A stretch of 64,000 bases of DNA from Streptomyces violaceoruber (GCF_033406955.1 NZ_CP137734.1:8370001-8434000), one strand, 5' to 3'; positions 31,820 to 40,950 are shown, counted from the first letter of the stretch. Numbers and translations: made by a program. The notes: generated from the sequence alone by a model not told the origin.

Positions 31820-32833
31820 TCAGCCCTCGTCCTCCTCCTCGTCGTCGCCTTCGAAGAAGTCGCCGACCTCGTCGACGACTTCCGCGGCCACCATGCCACC
31901 GACCACGCCGACCGCGAGTCCGGCCGCTCCGGCCGCGACGGCCGTGCCCACACCCGGGCCTGAGCGATGGTCGTCGTGATGACGACCGCCGTTGCCGTGG
32001 GGATCGTGGTGTCCGTGGCCGGCGTACGGCGTGCTGTGCCCATGAGTACCTGGCGCCCCGTACGTCGTGTGGTGCTCGACAAGCTGCCGGACCCAGTCCT
32101 CCACCTCGGCGGCCCAGTCGCGGGCGTCGTGGTGGCCGACGGAGAAGCGGGTGACGGCGTCATGGCCGGAGGAGAGGAGCCCGCCGCGCTTGTCCGCCTC
32201 CAGGACCACTTCGAGCCCGCCGGGTCCGGCCAGGAAGGTCAGCTCGATCTCGTTGAGCCGGTCGGCGTACTGCGGGGCGGGGACGAGTTCGATCTCCTGG
32301 TAGAAGGGCAGCTGCTGGCCCGTACCGCCGATGTGCCCGTACTCCAGGTCGGCAGACCCGAAGCCGAAACCGAGCTGCCCGAAGGCTTCCAGGACGGCCT
32401 CCTGGACCGGCAGGGCCGTGACGGTGAGCTGGTCCAGGTCGCCCTTGTCCTTGGCGCCGGCGACGGCCAGCTCGGTGCGCACGCCGAGCACGATGCCCAG
32501 CGGCTGTCCGTACAGCTCGGTGATCGGCGTCTCCCAGGGCAGCGTGACCCGGAAGGGCACGCTGCGCGGCTCCTCCGCCCCGAGCCGGAAGCCACCGCCG
32601 ACGGTGAACCGGTCGAAGACGACGACACCCTCGTCCTCCCCGTCCTCGTGCTCCGCCTCGACCCGGGCCACGAGTTCGAGGGTGATGTGCTCGATGTCGA
32701 AGTCGGTCTGCCCGCCCTCGAGGTGAACCTGGCCGGTGAGTGTGCCGCCGGGCAGGACCGGAGCCGGATCGAGAACCGTGTCGACCGTGGGGGCGCCCAC
32801 GCCGAGCGAGCCCAGAAGTCGCTTGAACACCAT
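31820..32833 (-). CDS. Spo0M-like sporulation-control protein with His-rich tail
   Basis: A 337-residue protein. The N-terminal 1-250 is an arrestin-like Spo0M domain (MVFKRLLGSLGVGAPTVDTVLDPAPVLPGGTLTG, VPFRVTLPWETPITELYGQPL). In Bacillus this modulates sporulation phosphorelay and divides its time between membrane and cytoplasm. Unlike short homologues it adds a His/Gly-rich linker (about 262-288, many HGH and HHDD units), a hydrophobic segment (VGTAVAAGAAGLAVGVVGGMVA) and an acidic C-terminus (DDEEEDE). ATG 32833 follows AAGGAG at 11 nt; a GTG four codons upstream is possible. It stands alone. Confidence 0.85.
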   Translation of the reverse strand: MVFKRLLGSLGVGAPTVDTVLDPAPVLPGGTLTGQVHLEGGQTDFDIEHITLELVARVEAEHEDGEDEGVVVFDRFTVGGGFRLGAEEPRSVPFRVTLPWETPITELYGQPLGIVLGVRTELAVAGAKDKGDLDQLTVTALPVQEAVLEAFGQLGFGFGSADLEYGHIGGTGQQLPFYQEIELVPAPQYADRLNEIELTFLAGPGGLEVVLEADKRGGLLSSGHDAVTRFSVGHHDARDWAAEVEDWVRQLVEHHTTYGAPGTHGHSTPYAGHGHHDPHGNGGRHHDDHRSGPGVGTAVAAGAAGLAVGVVGGMVAAEVVDEVGDFFEGDDEEEDEG

Positions 32834-33419
32834 CGTGGCGTCCACTCCTTACGCGTACTTGTGTCCCATGAGATAGTGCCGTCCGATCAGAAGGGGGCGC
32901 GCGGACGGCAGTGAGCCCACCTGCCGGAGGACCACTTGGCGGCTTCGAGAGCGGCGAGTGCCCGGGCCCGGCGGACGAACCTCGATTCCGCCAGGTCCGC
33001 CACCGGCACATGGTCGAGCTCGACCGAAACCAAGTGTCGTCTCCATGAGTGTGCGGCCCGGGTTGCCCCCGGCCCTGTTTCTACAAACGAGTAGAAGCAT
33101 AGAGTTGACCCGACCGGCAGGGAGCGCGCTCGGGCGTGCCGCGTCCGGAAAGGCCGAAAGACGCTCCTGACCTGGCCAAAGAGGCCCTACCGAGAGGTCG
33201 GCCTTCGATGATCCGACAGGACGGAGCAGACAGCGGTCCCGACACCGGGCCGGGGCGTGGCGGCGCCGGGAACGCGGTTTCGGCCACAATCTGTTTCTGT
33301 CCGCACATTTATTGAGGGAGCCAGAGCTTGTCCGCCAGACCGACGGACCCCGCGCAGCACGGTCCTCGACCATTGCGCCCAGTACTTCCTGAGCACGGCA
33401 CCCGGTGGGGTGATGCGGG
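32834..33419. other. 586-bp intergenic region
   Basis: This region lies between divergent genes (Spo0M-like and the first CNNM protein) and presumably holds both promoters. A short minus-strand frame of coding-like bias ending near 32890 (…VADLAESRFVRRARALAALEAAKW…) lacks a start with a ribosome site. TTGACC at 33113 is a possible -35. Nothing else is supported. Confidence 0.4.
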
Positions 33420-34757
33420 ATGAGCGCCGTGGAAGCCTGGCTGGGTGTGCTGGCCGTCTTCGTACTGACCGCGGGTACCGGGTATTTCGTCGCCCAGGAG
33501 TTCGCCTACGTCTCGGCCGACCGGCTTGCTCTCGCCCGCCAGGCCGAGGAGGGGGACAAGAAGGCCGCGCGCGCCCTGAGGGTGCTGGAGCGACTGTCGT
33601 TCATGCTCTCGGGCGCCCAGCTCGGCATCACGGTGACCGGTCTGGTGGTCGGCTTCATCGCCGAGCCCTCCGTCTCCGCGCTGCTGCGGCCCGTGCTGTC
33701 CGGCGTCGGCATCCCCGACGGCGCCGTCACCGGCATCTCCGTCGTCCTCGCCTTCGTCCTCGCCACGGTCGTGCAGATGGTGCTGGGCGAGCTGGCCCCG
33801 AAGAACCTCGCCATCGCCGTACCGGAAAGGCTGGCCACGGCACTGGCCGGTTCCACTCTGGGCTACCTGAAGGTGGTCGGCCCGGTCGTCCGGATCTTCG
33901 ACGGGGCGGCCAACAGGCTGCTGCGCGGAGTCGGTATCGAACCGGTCGAGGAACTGCACCACGGCGCCACCCTGGAGGAGCTGGGCCACCTGATCGGCGA
34001 GTCCCACGAACAGGGAGAGCTGCCGCGGGGAACGGCCCAGCTGCTCGACCACGCGCTGGAGTTCTCCGAGCGGACGCTGCATGAGGTGATGGTGCCGCGG
34101 GCCGACGCGGTCTTCGTCCGCAAGGACGCCACCGCCGCGGAGGCCGTCACCCTCATCGCCCGGCACGGCCACTCCAACTACCCCGTACTCGGAGACCATC
34201 CGGACGACGTCGCGGGCGTACTGGGTGTGCGGGAGCTGATGGGACTGCCCGCCGGGCAGTTCACCGCCACCACGGCCGGGGCAGCGGCCCGGCGGCCCCT
34301 GCTGCTGCCGGACACCCTGCCACTGCCGGATGCCGTGGAGCGGATGCGCGAGGACGACGACGAGTTCGCCGTCGTCCTGGACGAGCACGGAGGCGTGGCC
34401 GGTGTCGTCACCTACGAGGACATCGCCGAGGAACTGGTGGGTGACATCGCCGACGAGTCGGACACCGTCACCGCGGTGGCCGTCGCGGACGGCGAGGGCT
34501 GGCTGGTGGACGCCGGGCGCCGCCTGGACGAGGTGGCCGAGGCCACCGGCGTCGAGCTGCCCGAGGAGGACGACTACGAAACCGTGGCCGGGCTCGTCGT
34601 CGACCGGCTCGGCCGCTTCCCGGCGATCGGGGACCGGCTCACCGTGGAGCTGCGTGGAGGCGGCAGCGCCGTGATCGACGTACGGACTCTGGACCGGCAC
34701 GTGCCCGAGCGGATCCGGATCGAGTGGCTGGCCGAGAAGGCGGAGGAGCAGGCATGA
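33420..34757 (+). CDS. CNNM/HlyC-CorC family membrane protein (first of a pair)
   Basis: A 445-residue protein: an N-terminal DUF21/CNNM membrane domain (about 1-190, four hydrophobic segments, starting LGVLAVFVLTAGTGYFVAQEFAYVSADR), a CBS pair (about 210-335, with VMVPRADAVFVRKDA and FAVVLDEHGGVAGVVTYEDIAEELVGDI) and a C-terminal CorC/HlyC domain (about 355-435, DRLGRFPAIGDRLTVEL). Family members transport or regulate Mg2+ or other divalent cations. Its stop overlaps the start of a paralogue (ATGA), so the two are probably made in equal amounts and may form a heterodimer. Confidence 0.92.
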   Translation: MSAVEAWLGVLAVFVLTAGTGYFVAQEFAYVSADRLALARQAEEGDKKAARALRVLERLSFMLSGAQLGITVTGLVVGFIAEPSVSALLRPVLSGVGIPDGAVTGISVVLAFVLATVVQMVLGELAPKNLAIAVPERLATALAGSTLGYLKVVGPVVRIFDGAANRLLRGVGIEPVEELHHGATLEELGHLIGESHEQGELPRGTAQLLDHALEFSERTLHEVMVPRADAVFVRKDATAAEAVTLIARHGHSNYPVLGDHPDDVAGVLGVRELMGLPAGQFTATTAGAAARRPLLLPDTLPLPDAVERMREDDDEFAVVLDEHGGVAGVVTYEDIAEELVGDIADESDTVTAVAVADGEGWLVDAGRRLDEVAEATGVELPEEDDYETVAGLVVDRLGRFPAIGDRLTVELRGGGSAVIDVRTLDRHVPERIRIEWLAEKAEEQA

Positions 34758-35773
34758 GTTTCCCGTTGGCTCTTCTCGTCACCGTCCTGCTGCTCGTCGG
34801 CAGTGGGTTCTTCGTCGCGGCCGAGTTCGCGCTGGTCGCCGCCAAACGGCACCGCATGGAGAAGGCCGTGGCCGACGGGCAGCGCGGCGCCAAGGCCGCA
34901 CTGGCCGGCATGCGGGAACTCTCGCTGATGCTGGCCGGAGCCCAGCTCGGCATCACCGTGTGCACGCTGGGACTCGGCTCGGTGTCCAAGCCCGCGATCT
35001 CCCACGAACTGGACCCCCTGCTGCACGAGTTGGGCCTGCCCGCCGCGCTCAGCTACGGCGTGGCCTTCGCCCTGGCGATGATCGTCGTGGTGTTCCTCCA
35101 CATGGTCCTCGGCGAGATGGCGCCCAAGTCCTGGGCGATCGCCCACCCCGAGCGCTCCGCGATGCTGCTGGCCCCGCCCTTCCGCGCCGTCACGACCGCC
35201 GTACGGCCGCTGATCCGGGTCCTCAACCGCATCAGCAACGCCCTGGTCCGCCTCTGCCGGGTCGCCCCGCGCGACGAACTGGCCTCCGTCCACAACCGGG
35301 ACCAGCTCACCCACCTGGTGGAGGAGTCCGAACGGCTCGGTCTGATCAGCGAGACCGACTCCGACCTGCTGACCCGCTCACTGACCGAGCCCGAGACGCC
35401 CGTGCGCGACCTGATGACCCCGGCCGCCGGCATCGTCGCGGCCGACGCCGGTGCCGAGGCGGAGGAGATCCTCGCCCTGGCCGCCGCGCACGACCGCACC
35501 CGGCTGCTGGTCCGCCAGGAGGACGCGATTCTCGGTTCCGTGCACGCCCGCGACGTCCTGGTGGCGCGAGCGCAAGGGCGAGCGACCGGTGCCCGCGCGC
35601 TGGCACGTCCCGTGCCCGAACTGGCGGAGGACGCCACGGTCGCCGAGGCCATCGAGGTCCTGCGCCGCCGGCGGGCGTCGCTCGCCGTGGTCCGCGACGG
35701 CGCGGGGCGGCTCACCGGCATCGTGAGCCTGGACGACCTGCTGGCCCGCTACCTCCAGCCGCAGACCGCATAG
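34754..35773 (+). CDS. CNNM/HlyC-CorC family membrane protein (second of a pair)
   Basis: A 339-residue paralogue of the upstream protein. CNNM domain 1-190 (LLLVGSGFFVAAEFALVAAKRHRM, GAQLGITVCTLGLGS), then a CBS pair (about 210-335, ending LAVVRDGAGRLTGIVSLDDLLARYL). It lacks the C-terminal CorC/HlyC domain that the partner has. GAGGAG lies 5 nt before ATG 34754, which overlaps the previous stop. Pairs of a long and a short CNNM protein are common in actinomycetes and suggest one complex. Confidence 0.92.
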   Translation: MSFPLALLVTVLLLVGSGFFVAAEFALVAAKRHRMEKAVADGQRGAKAALAGMRELSLMLAGAQLGITVCTLGLGSVSKPAISHELDPLLHELGLPAALSYGVAFALAMIVVVFLHMVLGEMAPKSWAIAHPERSAMLLAPPFRAVTTAVRPLIRVLNRISNALVRLCRVAPRDELASVHNRDQLTHLVEESERLGLISETDSDLLTRSLTEPETPVRDLMTPAAGIVAADAGAEAEEILALAAAHDRTRLLVRQEDAILGSVHARDVLVARAQGRATGARALARPVPELAEDATVAEAIEVLRRRRASLAVVRDGAGRLTGIVSLDDLLARYLQPQTA

Positions 35774-35938
35774 CAGCCCGGCTCACTCGGTCCGAGCGGG
35801 CCGTCGCGCCATGTGAAGGAGGCCGGGCAACAGACGGCCCAGCAGCTGATTCCCCCACTCCCGGGTCCGCCTGGCGCGCAAGGACTGGTGTGGTGGGCGG
35901 TTTCGACGCTTGCACGTTGTTGGTCGGACCGCCCCCCC

Positions 35939-35968
35939 TTGCTCGGGGCCCCCGTTGCTCGGGGCCCC
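35939..35968. repeat. 14-bp direct repeat TTGCTCGGGGCCCC, two copies
   Basis: Copies at 35939-35952 and 35955-35968. Each contains the self-complementary GGGGCCCC, so the DNA can form alternative hairpins after the CNNM pair. The rest of the 335-bp gap (35774-36108) has no gene I can support. Confidence 0.55.
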
Positions 35969-36108
35969 TGGGGGGACTCATCGCCCGTAGTCCCTATGAC
36001 GGGCTGTCCCGAACCGGTAGGGGAAGTACGTGAACGCGTTCGAGAGCGGGAGGCGGCCGTAACGCGCGCGAAGCGGTTCGAGGAGGCGTCTCGGCCCTGG
36101 TCGGGGCG

Positions 36109-37119
36109 TCAGGTGGTGGGCTTCTCCTTGAGCTTTCGGGAGAACGCCTTCGCGGACGCGTGTGTTGCCTGCTCCACGATGCTGATGCCGACCTCCTGGG
36201 TGCTGCAGTTGTTGAGGAGTACCGCCATCAGATAGACGCGACCGTCACGCTGTATCCGACCGATGCTGTTGACGTCCCACTTCTTGGTCTGAGTCCGCTT
36301 GAGCCAACCGTTCTTCAGTGCGGTCGTGCCCGAGTCGGCTGCTGCGGACACGCCCCACGTCTGGCTTCCCACGACGTGCTGCATCAGGTCCTGGATGTAA
36401 GCACGCGACGCCTCGCTCAAGGGCGACTTGTCGCCGAACACCGACTGGAGCAGACGTATCTGATCTTCCGCCGTGGTCTGGGTGATGCCCCAGACGGTCC
36501 CGTCACCGCCCTGTGTCTGGGTCAGGCCGAGCCGTTCGTTGGCAGCGTCGAGCCCGCGGGCACTGCCTATCCGGGTCCACAGAGCACTGGTGGAGTCGTT
36601 GTCGCTCTTCTGGATCATGGCAGCGGACTGGGCGCGCTCCTCGGTGGTCAACCTCCGCCCCTGGTCCTGGGCCTGGAGCAGCAGGGTCGCCAGGATGTCC
36701 ACCTTCACGATGCTGGCGGTGTCGAAGGCGTCGTGTCCGTACGTCGCCATGGCACCGCTCTCGACGTCCAGCATGGCCACCGACATCCGGTTGTCGCCGA
36801 AGAGCGCGGTCACGGGGGCCAGAGCCGGTTCGAGGTCGAACGGCTTCAGCGTCGAGGTGGGCGACGGCAGCGGTTCCGCGTCCGCAGGCGCCTCGCCCGC
36901 CTTCGCCCGGGCCGAGACGGCCGGTGAGGACGGAGCCTTCGCCCGGGTGGGCGCGGACGACTCACCGGAGTCGGTCCCGGTGATGGCATAGGCGGCGCCG
37001 CCGATCAGGACCACGACCGAGGTCACGGTCCACGTGATGCGGCGTCGCCTGGCCCTGCGACGACGCCGTTGCTCCCGGCGGGAGCGGCCACGTCGCCGAG
37101 CAGGTGGGTTCTCATGCAC
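36109..37119 (-). CDS. Membrane-anchored class A beta-lactamase-like serine hydrolase
   Basis: A 336-residue protein. An Arg-rich cytoplasmic N-terminus (8-27) and one transmembrane helix (28-47) precede a Ser/Pro/Ala linker (50-92). The beta-lactamase-like domain has the SxxK motif SIVK (136-139), the SDN motif (172-174) and LKNGW in the place of KTG, as in hydrolases that lack classic beta-lactamase activity. It probably acts outside the membrane on peptidoglycan-related amides or is a penicillin-binding homologue. The GTG start at 37119 has no ribosome site; TATCAT ending 11 nt upstream would suit a leaderless transcript. Confidence 0.85.
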   Translation of the reverse strand: MHENPPARRRGRSRREQRRRRRARRRRITWTVTSVVVLIGGAAYAITGTDSGESSAPTRAKAPSSPAVSARAKAGEAPADAEPLPSPTSTLKPFDLEPALAPVTALFGDNRMSVAMLDVESGAMATYGHDAFDTASIVKVDILATLLLQAQDQGRRLTTEERAQSAAMIQKSDNDSTSALWTRIGSARGLDAANERLGLTQTQGGDGTVWGITQTTAEDQIRLLQSVFGDKSPLSEASRAYIQDLMQHVVGSQTWGVSAAADSGTTALKNGWLKRTQTKKWDVNSIGRIQRDGRVYLMAVLLNNCSTQEVGISIVEQATHASAKAFSRKLKEKPTT

Positions 37120-37822
37120 GGGTGAGATGATAATCGAATCAAGGTTCGAGGTTGCGGGGTGTCCGGGCTTCGCAGACACGGCGCACGGCGTCGTCGGTCT
37201 CCGCCGTCCCCGTCTCGGTCGTCTGGAGGAGGACGCGGTCTGCGCGGAGAGCGGGACGACACGGGGGAACGCCCCGGTCGCGGCCGGTGCGTCGGGGCCG
37301 CCGAGCCGCACGGACAACTGCCCGGGGCACGCGGTGGTCCAGGAGCAGCCCCGCAGCACGTTCCTGGCCTCACGTACCGAGTCCCGCACCCGTCGGGTGT
37401 AGGCCGGGTTCACGTTGGGCCGTTGGGCCGGCGGACCCCCAGGGTCGAGCTGCGCACAGGGACGAACGGCATCCCCACGTACTCGCGCATGCCGAGCACG
37501 TACGCGGTTTCCGTTTCGCGCAGCAGCTCCGGGACACCGAGTTCCGTCACCGACAACCTTCCGCCCAGCCTGGCCAGGCTCCGCATCCCGATCCGTACCC
37601 GCCAAGCGCCACCCCGTGTCGGTGGAGAGGAGGTGCGGGACGCTCTGGAGACTGTCGAGGCGGTGGCTGGGGCGGCCTGCCTGTACTGCCGAGGCGTTCC
37701 CGCCCGCCACCCCCACGGCCGGCGGGGAGTACTCGGAGTCATCGGCTCGATCGACGGCTTGTCGCCCCGACCACCGAGTTGCCACTGGAGAGGTGCCGAT
37801 TGTCCCGGCCGGGATCGATCGT
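37120..37822. other. 703-bp gap, possible decayed gene
   Basis: No complete gene with a start and ribosome site. A minus-strand stretch (37410-37605) has coding-like codon bias (WRVRIGMRSLARLGGRLSV…, TAYVLGMREYVGMPFVPV…) and a second frame (37230-37400) continues in similar style (NPAYTRRVRDSVREARNVL…). This pattern fits a frameshifted gene I do not recognise. Confidence 0.35.
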
Positions 37823-38161
37823 TCACGCGGGGAGGGCGTCTCCGGGGAAGCCGTGGCACGGGTGAACCTCGCAACGCATCATCCCTGCTCGCACGCAGGG
37901 GTCTGCGGCCATGATCGCCGCGGCTTCCTCGGCCGACACAGTCATGATCGCGACGCCGGCCACGGTGTCGGAGGCGACCGGGCACAGGATCGCGATCACC
38001 CCTTCAGCACGCAGCGACACCATGCGCCGCTGGTGTTCGAGTTCGATCGCGTCCGCCCCGTCCATGGTCCGCTCCGGCCCCCATCGAAGGAACGCCAGGC
38101 TGTAGGGCTTCGCGGTTGCGGCCAGAGCCCGAATCTGTTCGTCAGTCACGGTCGCGCTCAT
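37823..38161 (-). CDS. YciI-like small protein
   Basis: A 112-residue protein of the YCII-related superfamily (dimeric alpha/beta-barrel): KPYSLAFLRWGPERTM, LEHQRRMVSLRAEGVIAILCPV and AEEAAAIMAADPCVRAGMMRCEVHPCHGFPG. Its reaction is unknown; relatives include dehydrochlorinases and small-molecule binders. GAGGGGAC precedes ATG 38161. It follows the VOC gene by 9 bp and is surely co-transcribed with it. Confidence 0.8.
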   Translation of the reverse strand: MSATVTDEQIRALAATAKPYSLAFLRWGPERTMDGADAIELEHQRRMVSLRAEGVIAILCPVASDTVAGVAIMTVSAEEAAAIMAADPCVRAGMMRCEVHPCHGFPGDALPA

Positions 38162-38170
38162 GATGTCCCC

Positions 38171-38614
38171 TCACTTCTCGATGCGCTCGGCCAACGAGAC
38201 GATGATCCCCTCTGGCCCGCGGACGTAGGCCATCCGCCACTCGCCTTCGTATTCACCGATGCCCCCCACCAGGCCGTAGCCGTCGACGACGGCATGGTCG
38301 ACCGCGGCTTGGAGGTCGTGCACCTCGAAGGCGACGTTGCGCAGGCCGAGTTCGTTCGCCGGCGCGGCAGGCGATCCCGGAAGGTGGTCCGGCCGCGTGA
38401 AGCTCGACAACTCCAGCGTCGTACCTCCGCCGGGCGGTCGCAGCATGACGATCTCGGTGCGGGCGTCGGTCATGCCGATCACCGTGTCCAGGAACTCGCC
38501 TTCGACGGCCATCTTCCGGTCGGCCTCCAGGCCGAGACTGACGAAGAACGCCGTCACGGCCTCGAGGTCGGAGACGGTGATGCCGACGTGGTCGAAGCGC
38601 CTGATGAACGTCAT
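38171..38614 (-). CDS. VOC family (glyoxalase-like) protein
   Basis: A 147-residue single VOC unit: FDHVGITVSDLEAVTAFFVSLGLEADR, EIVMLRPPGGGTTLELSSF, LRNVAFEVHDLQAAVDHAVVDGYGLVG and AYVRGPEGIIVSLAERI. Metal-ligand-type residues (His, Glu) are in the expected strands. It could be a dioxygenase, isomerase or resistance protein; the sequence alone does not decide. GGAGGGG precedes ATG 38614 by 5-6 nt. The YciI-like gene follows directly. Confidence 0.87.
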   Translation of the reverse strand: MTFIRRFDHVGITVSDLEAVTAFFVSLGLEADRKMAVEGEFLDTVIGMTDARTEIVMLRPPGGGTTLELSSFTRPDHLPGSPAAPANELGLRNVAFEVHDLQAAVDHAVVDGYGLVGGIGEYEGEWRMAYVRGPEGIIVSLAERIEK

Positions 38615-38793
38615 CGGATCCCCTCCGAGGTTTCTGATCGGCGAGCGGCCATGAACGATGTCCCCCGGTGCGTCCATGCAAGTCAAGGGTAGGGGAAGCA
38701 AGAGCAGCCGGAGGGGATACCAGGGGGAGACGAAGACGACAGGTTGACGGCGCCTGAGACGTGCGCGTCACGCTGTACGCATCCGACGACTCC

Positions 38794-38841
38794 GGGCGCC
38801 GACGGACTCCGCCCCCAGGGCGCCGACGGACTCCGCCCCCA
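38794..38841. repeat. Perfect 24-bp tandem duplication
   Basis: The unit at 38794-38817 (beginning GGGCGCCGACGGACTCCG) is repeated exactly at 38818-38841. It lies in the 376-bp gap 38615-38990 between the VOC and TetR genes, which otherwise shows no gene. Confidence 0.8.
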
Positions 38842-38990
38842 AGGTTGCGAGTAACCCATCGCCGACGTTCCGGTTGATGCGCGCTTCAGCGAAACGAACA
38901 CCACCGGCGAGCCCGTGCTTCAACCAGGTCGCGACGCGCCACGGCGCGCCGGCCTCCGCGCTCTGGCTCACGGCCACTGCCTGGCCGGGC

Positions 38991-39665
38991 TCAGGCGGAT
39001 TCGCGGGCGATGGTGCCTGCGGTGAGCGTCGCCAGCATCTCCTGCAGGGTGGTCACGAAGTCCAGCTTGAACGCGGTGAGCGAGGGATCCGCTTCGTAGG
39101 CGGAGAGCATCGCGGGGGAGGGCCGCGCGTGTGTCCATACGGCCCCGACGGCCATGATCATGGCTGCGGTCAACTGTGGTGCGCTGGCGCCCAGCTCAGG
39201 AAGGTGCTGGTGGGCCAATGCCGCGATGTCGGCGACGTTGGCCACGGCTGCGCGCTTGTAGCGGGCGGCCACCTGCAGGGAAACGTTGTGCTCCAGTACG
39301 CCCGCCTGCGCGCTGAGCAAGTCGCACAGGACCTGGCGCCCGGCGAGGGAGGCCGCGATGACGGCGGCGAACTGCTCTGCCCGCCGGCTCACCGGAGCCC
39401 CCTGGTCGACGCCGGCGTGCACAAGGGCAGGCAAGTCGGCCACCCACTGCTGCCAGGCACGGTCGAGCAGCTCCAGCAGGATGGCCTCACGCGATTCGAA
39501 GTAGCGCAGCACATTGGACTTCGCCAGACCGACGCGGCGGCTCAGCTCGTTCAGGCTGACCTCGCCGACGGGCATCTCCTCGAGCATGGCGGCGGTGGTG
39601 TCGAGGATGGCCTGGCGCCGTACCGCACGCTGCTCCTCACTGCGCGCGCGCTGGAAGTTCGTCAT
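38991..39665 (-). CDS. TetR family repressor
   Basis: A 224-residue regulator: HTH VSLNELSRRVGLAKSNVLRYFESREAILLELLDRAW (about 37-71) and a C-terminal ligand domain including VLCDLLSAQAGVLEHNVSLQVAARYKR, typical of the TetR-like AcrR group. It is divergent from an SDR gene. Three copies of one palindrome in the shared upstream DNA, one sitting inside a good promoter, indicate simple repression of itself and the SDR. Confidence 0.9.
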   Translation of the reverse strand: MTNFQRARSEEQRAVRRQAILDTTAAMLEEMPVGEVSLNELSRRVGLAKSNVLRYFESREAILLELLDRAWQQWVADLPALVHAGVDQGAPVSRRAEQFAAVIAASLAGRQVLCDLLSAQAGVLEHNVSLQVAARYKRAAVANVADIAALAHQHLPELGASAPQLTAAMIMAVGAVWTHARPSPAMLSAYEADPSLTAFKLDFVTTLQEMLATLTAGTIARESA

Positions 39666-39678
39666 GCCCCCAGGTTAC

Positions 39679-39750
39679 AGACTGCCGGTCTTTTGACATC
39701 AGACCGACGGTCTTCTACGTTTGGTCCCAGCCGAACAGACCGCCGGTCTG
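39679..39750 (+). promoter_or_regulatory. Three TetR operators and a promoter
   Basis: Palindromes AGACTGCCGGTCT (39679-39691), AGACCGACGGTCT (39701-39713) and CAGACCGCCGGTCTG (39736-39750) share the dyad AGACCG-N-CGGTCT. A plus-strand promoter TTGACA (39693-39698), 17-nt spacer, TACGTT (39716-39721) carries the middle operator within its spacer. Bound repressor would block it directly. The 5' UTR to the SDR is about 295 nt. Confidence 0.8.
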
Positions 39751-40023
39751 AAAAGGGGAGGGGCAGGTCTTGGGCTACGCACCGCGGCCTCAGGACCGAC
39801 GCTCCCTTCATCTAGGGAGCCGTTAACAGGGACTGTCTCGACGTTGTCGATCAGTTCCGGGCGGACGACACGACCTGGTGCGGCGGCAGCCCGGGAGAAC
39901 TCCGGCTACACCGACGCCTCGTGGCCAGTCGCGGCGCCCCAGTGCCGCCGGCGCCTTCAGCGGCACAAGCCCGAGCGCCGCATGGCCGAGCACAAGTCAA
40001 AGAATCCGAGGAGCGTGACGACA

Positions 40024-40950
40024 GTGAACCACTGGACCCCCGGCGACATCCCCGACCAGGCCGGCCGCACCGCGCTGATCACCGGCGGGAACAGCGGGAT
40101 CGGTCTCGAGACCGCCCGCGCGCTCGCCCGGCACGGGGCCCGCGTCATCCTGGCCGGCCGCAGCCGGACCAGGCTGGGCCAGGCCGCGGAGGCGGTGCGC
40201 GCCGCGACCCCCGAGGCCCGGACGGACACCCTCGTGCTCGACCTCTCCGACCTCTCCTCCGTCCGCGACGCCGCCACCCGGATCGCCGAGACCGAGACGG
40301 TCGACCTGCTCTTCAACAACGCGGGCGTGATGAACCTGCCCGAGCGGCGAACCACCCACGACGGCCTCGAGATGACGGTGGGCACCAATCACCTCGGCCA
40401 CTTCGCCTTCAACGCCCAGGTATGGCCCGCCGTGCGCCGCTCGCCCGCACCGCGCGTGGTCACCGTCAGCGCCATCGCGGCGCGGTGGCCGGTGGGCAGG
40501 CTGGAGGACCTGATGAGTGAAAAGAGCTACCGCGCCATGGGCGCCTACGCCAAGTCCAAGCGCGCCAACATCGTCTACACCCTCGAACTCGCGCGCCGTA
40601 CCGCAAGCAGCCCCGTCGAGGCCCTCGTCGTGCACCCGGGGGCGGCGATGACCAATCTGCAGCAGCACGGCACCGGCCCCCTGAGCCGCATGGTGACCCC
40701 GATCGCCGCACGCCTGCTCATGGGCTCGGCCGAGGGTGCCGCCTGGCCCTCCCTGTATGCGGCGACCAGCCCGCACGTCCAGTCGGGCTGGTTCATCGGC
40801 CCCGCCGGACGCGACCAGACTTCCGGCACCCCCAGGCCCGCCAAACTCCCCACAGGCGCCGACGACCCCGCGGAGGGCAGGCGGCTCTGGGCGGCGAGCG
40901 AACAGCTCACCGGTGTCCCCTTCGACATCGAAGCCGAAGCCGCCGCCTAA
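40024..40950 (+). CDS. SDR family oxidoreductase
   Basis: A 308-residue short-chain dehydrogenase of the extended retinol-dehydrogenase-like form: ALITGGNSGIGLETARALARHGARVILAGR, LLFNNAGVMNLPE, and YAKSKRANIVYTLEL as the catalytic YxxxK. GTG 40024 is preferred because GAGGAG (40008-40013) is 10 nt upstream; GTG 40015 and ATG 39982 are alternatives. It is regulated by the divergent TetR through the operator array upstream. The substrate is unknown. Confidence 0.87.
   Translation: MNHWTPGDIPDQAGRTALITGGNSGIGLETARALARHGARVILAGRSRTRLGQAAEAVRAATPEARTDTLVLDLSDLSSVRDAATRIAETETVDLLFNNAGVMNLPERRTTHDGLEMTVGTNHLGHFAFNAQVWPAVRRSPAPRVVTVSAIAARWPVGRLEDLMSEKSYRAMGAYAKSKRANIVYTLELARRTASSPVEALVVHPGAAMTNLQQHGTGPLSRMVTPIAARLLMGSAEGAAWPSLYAATSPHVQSGWFIGPAGRDQTSGTPRPAKLPTGADDPAEGRRLWAASEQLTGVPFDIEAEAAA

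Noticed and set aside
31210..32163. A 317-codon minus-strand frame downstream of the FAD hydroxylase
   Set aside because: It overlaps the Spo0M-like gene in another frame and is Thr/Pro/Arg rich without motif; only a short internal stretch resembles coding sequence.
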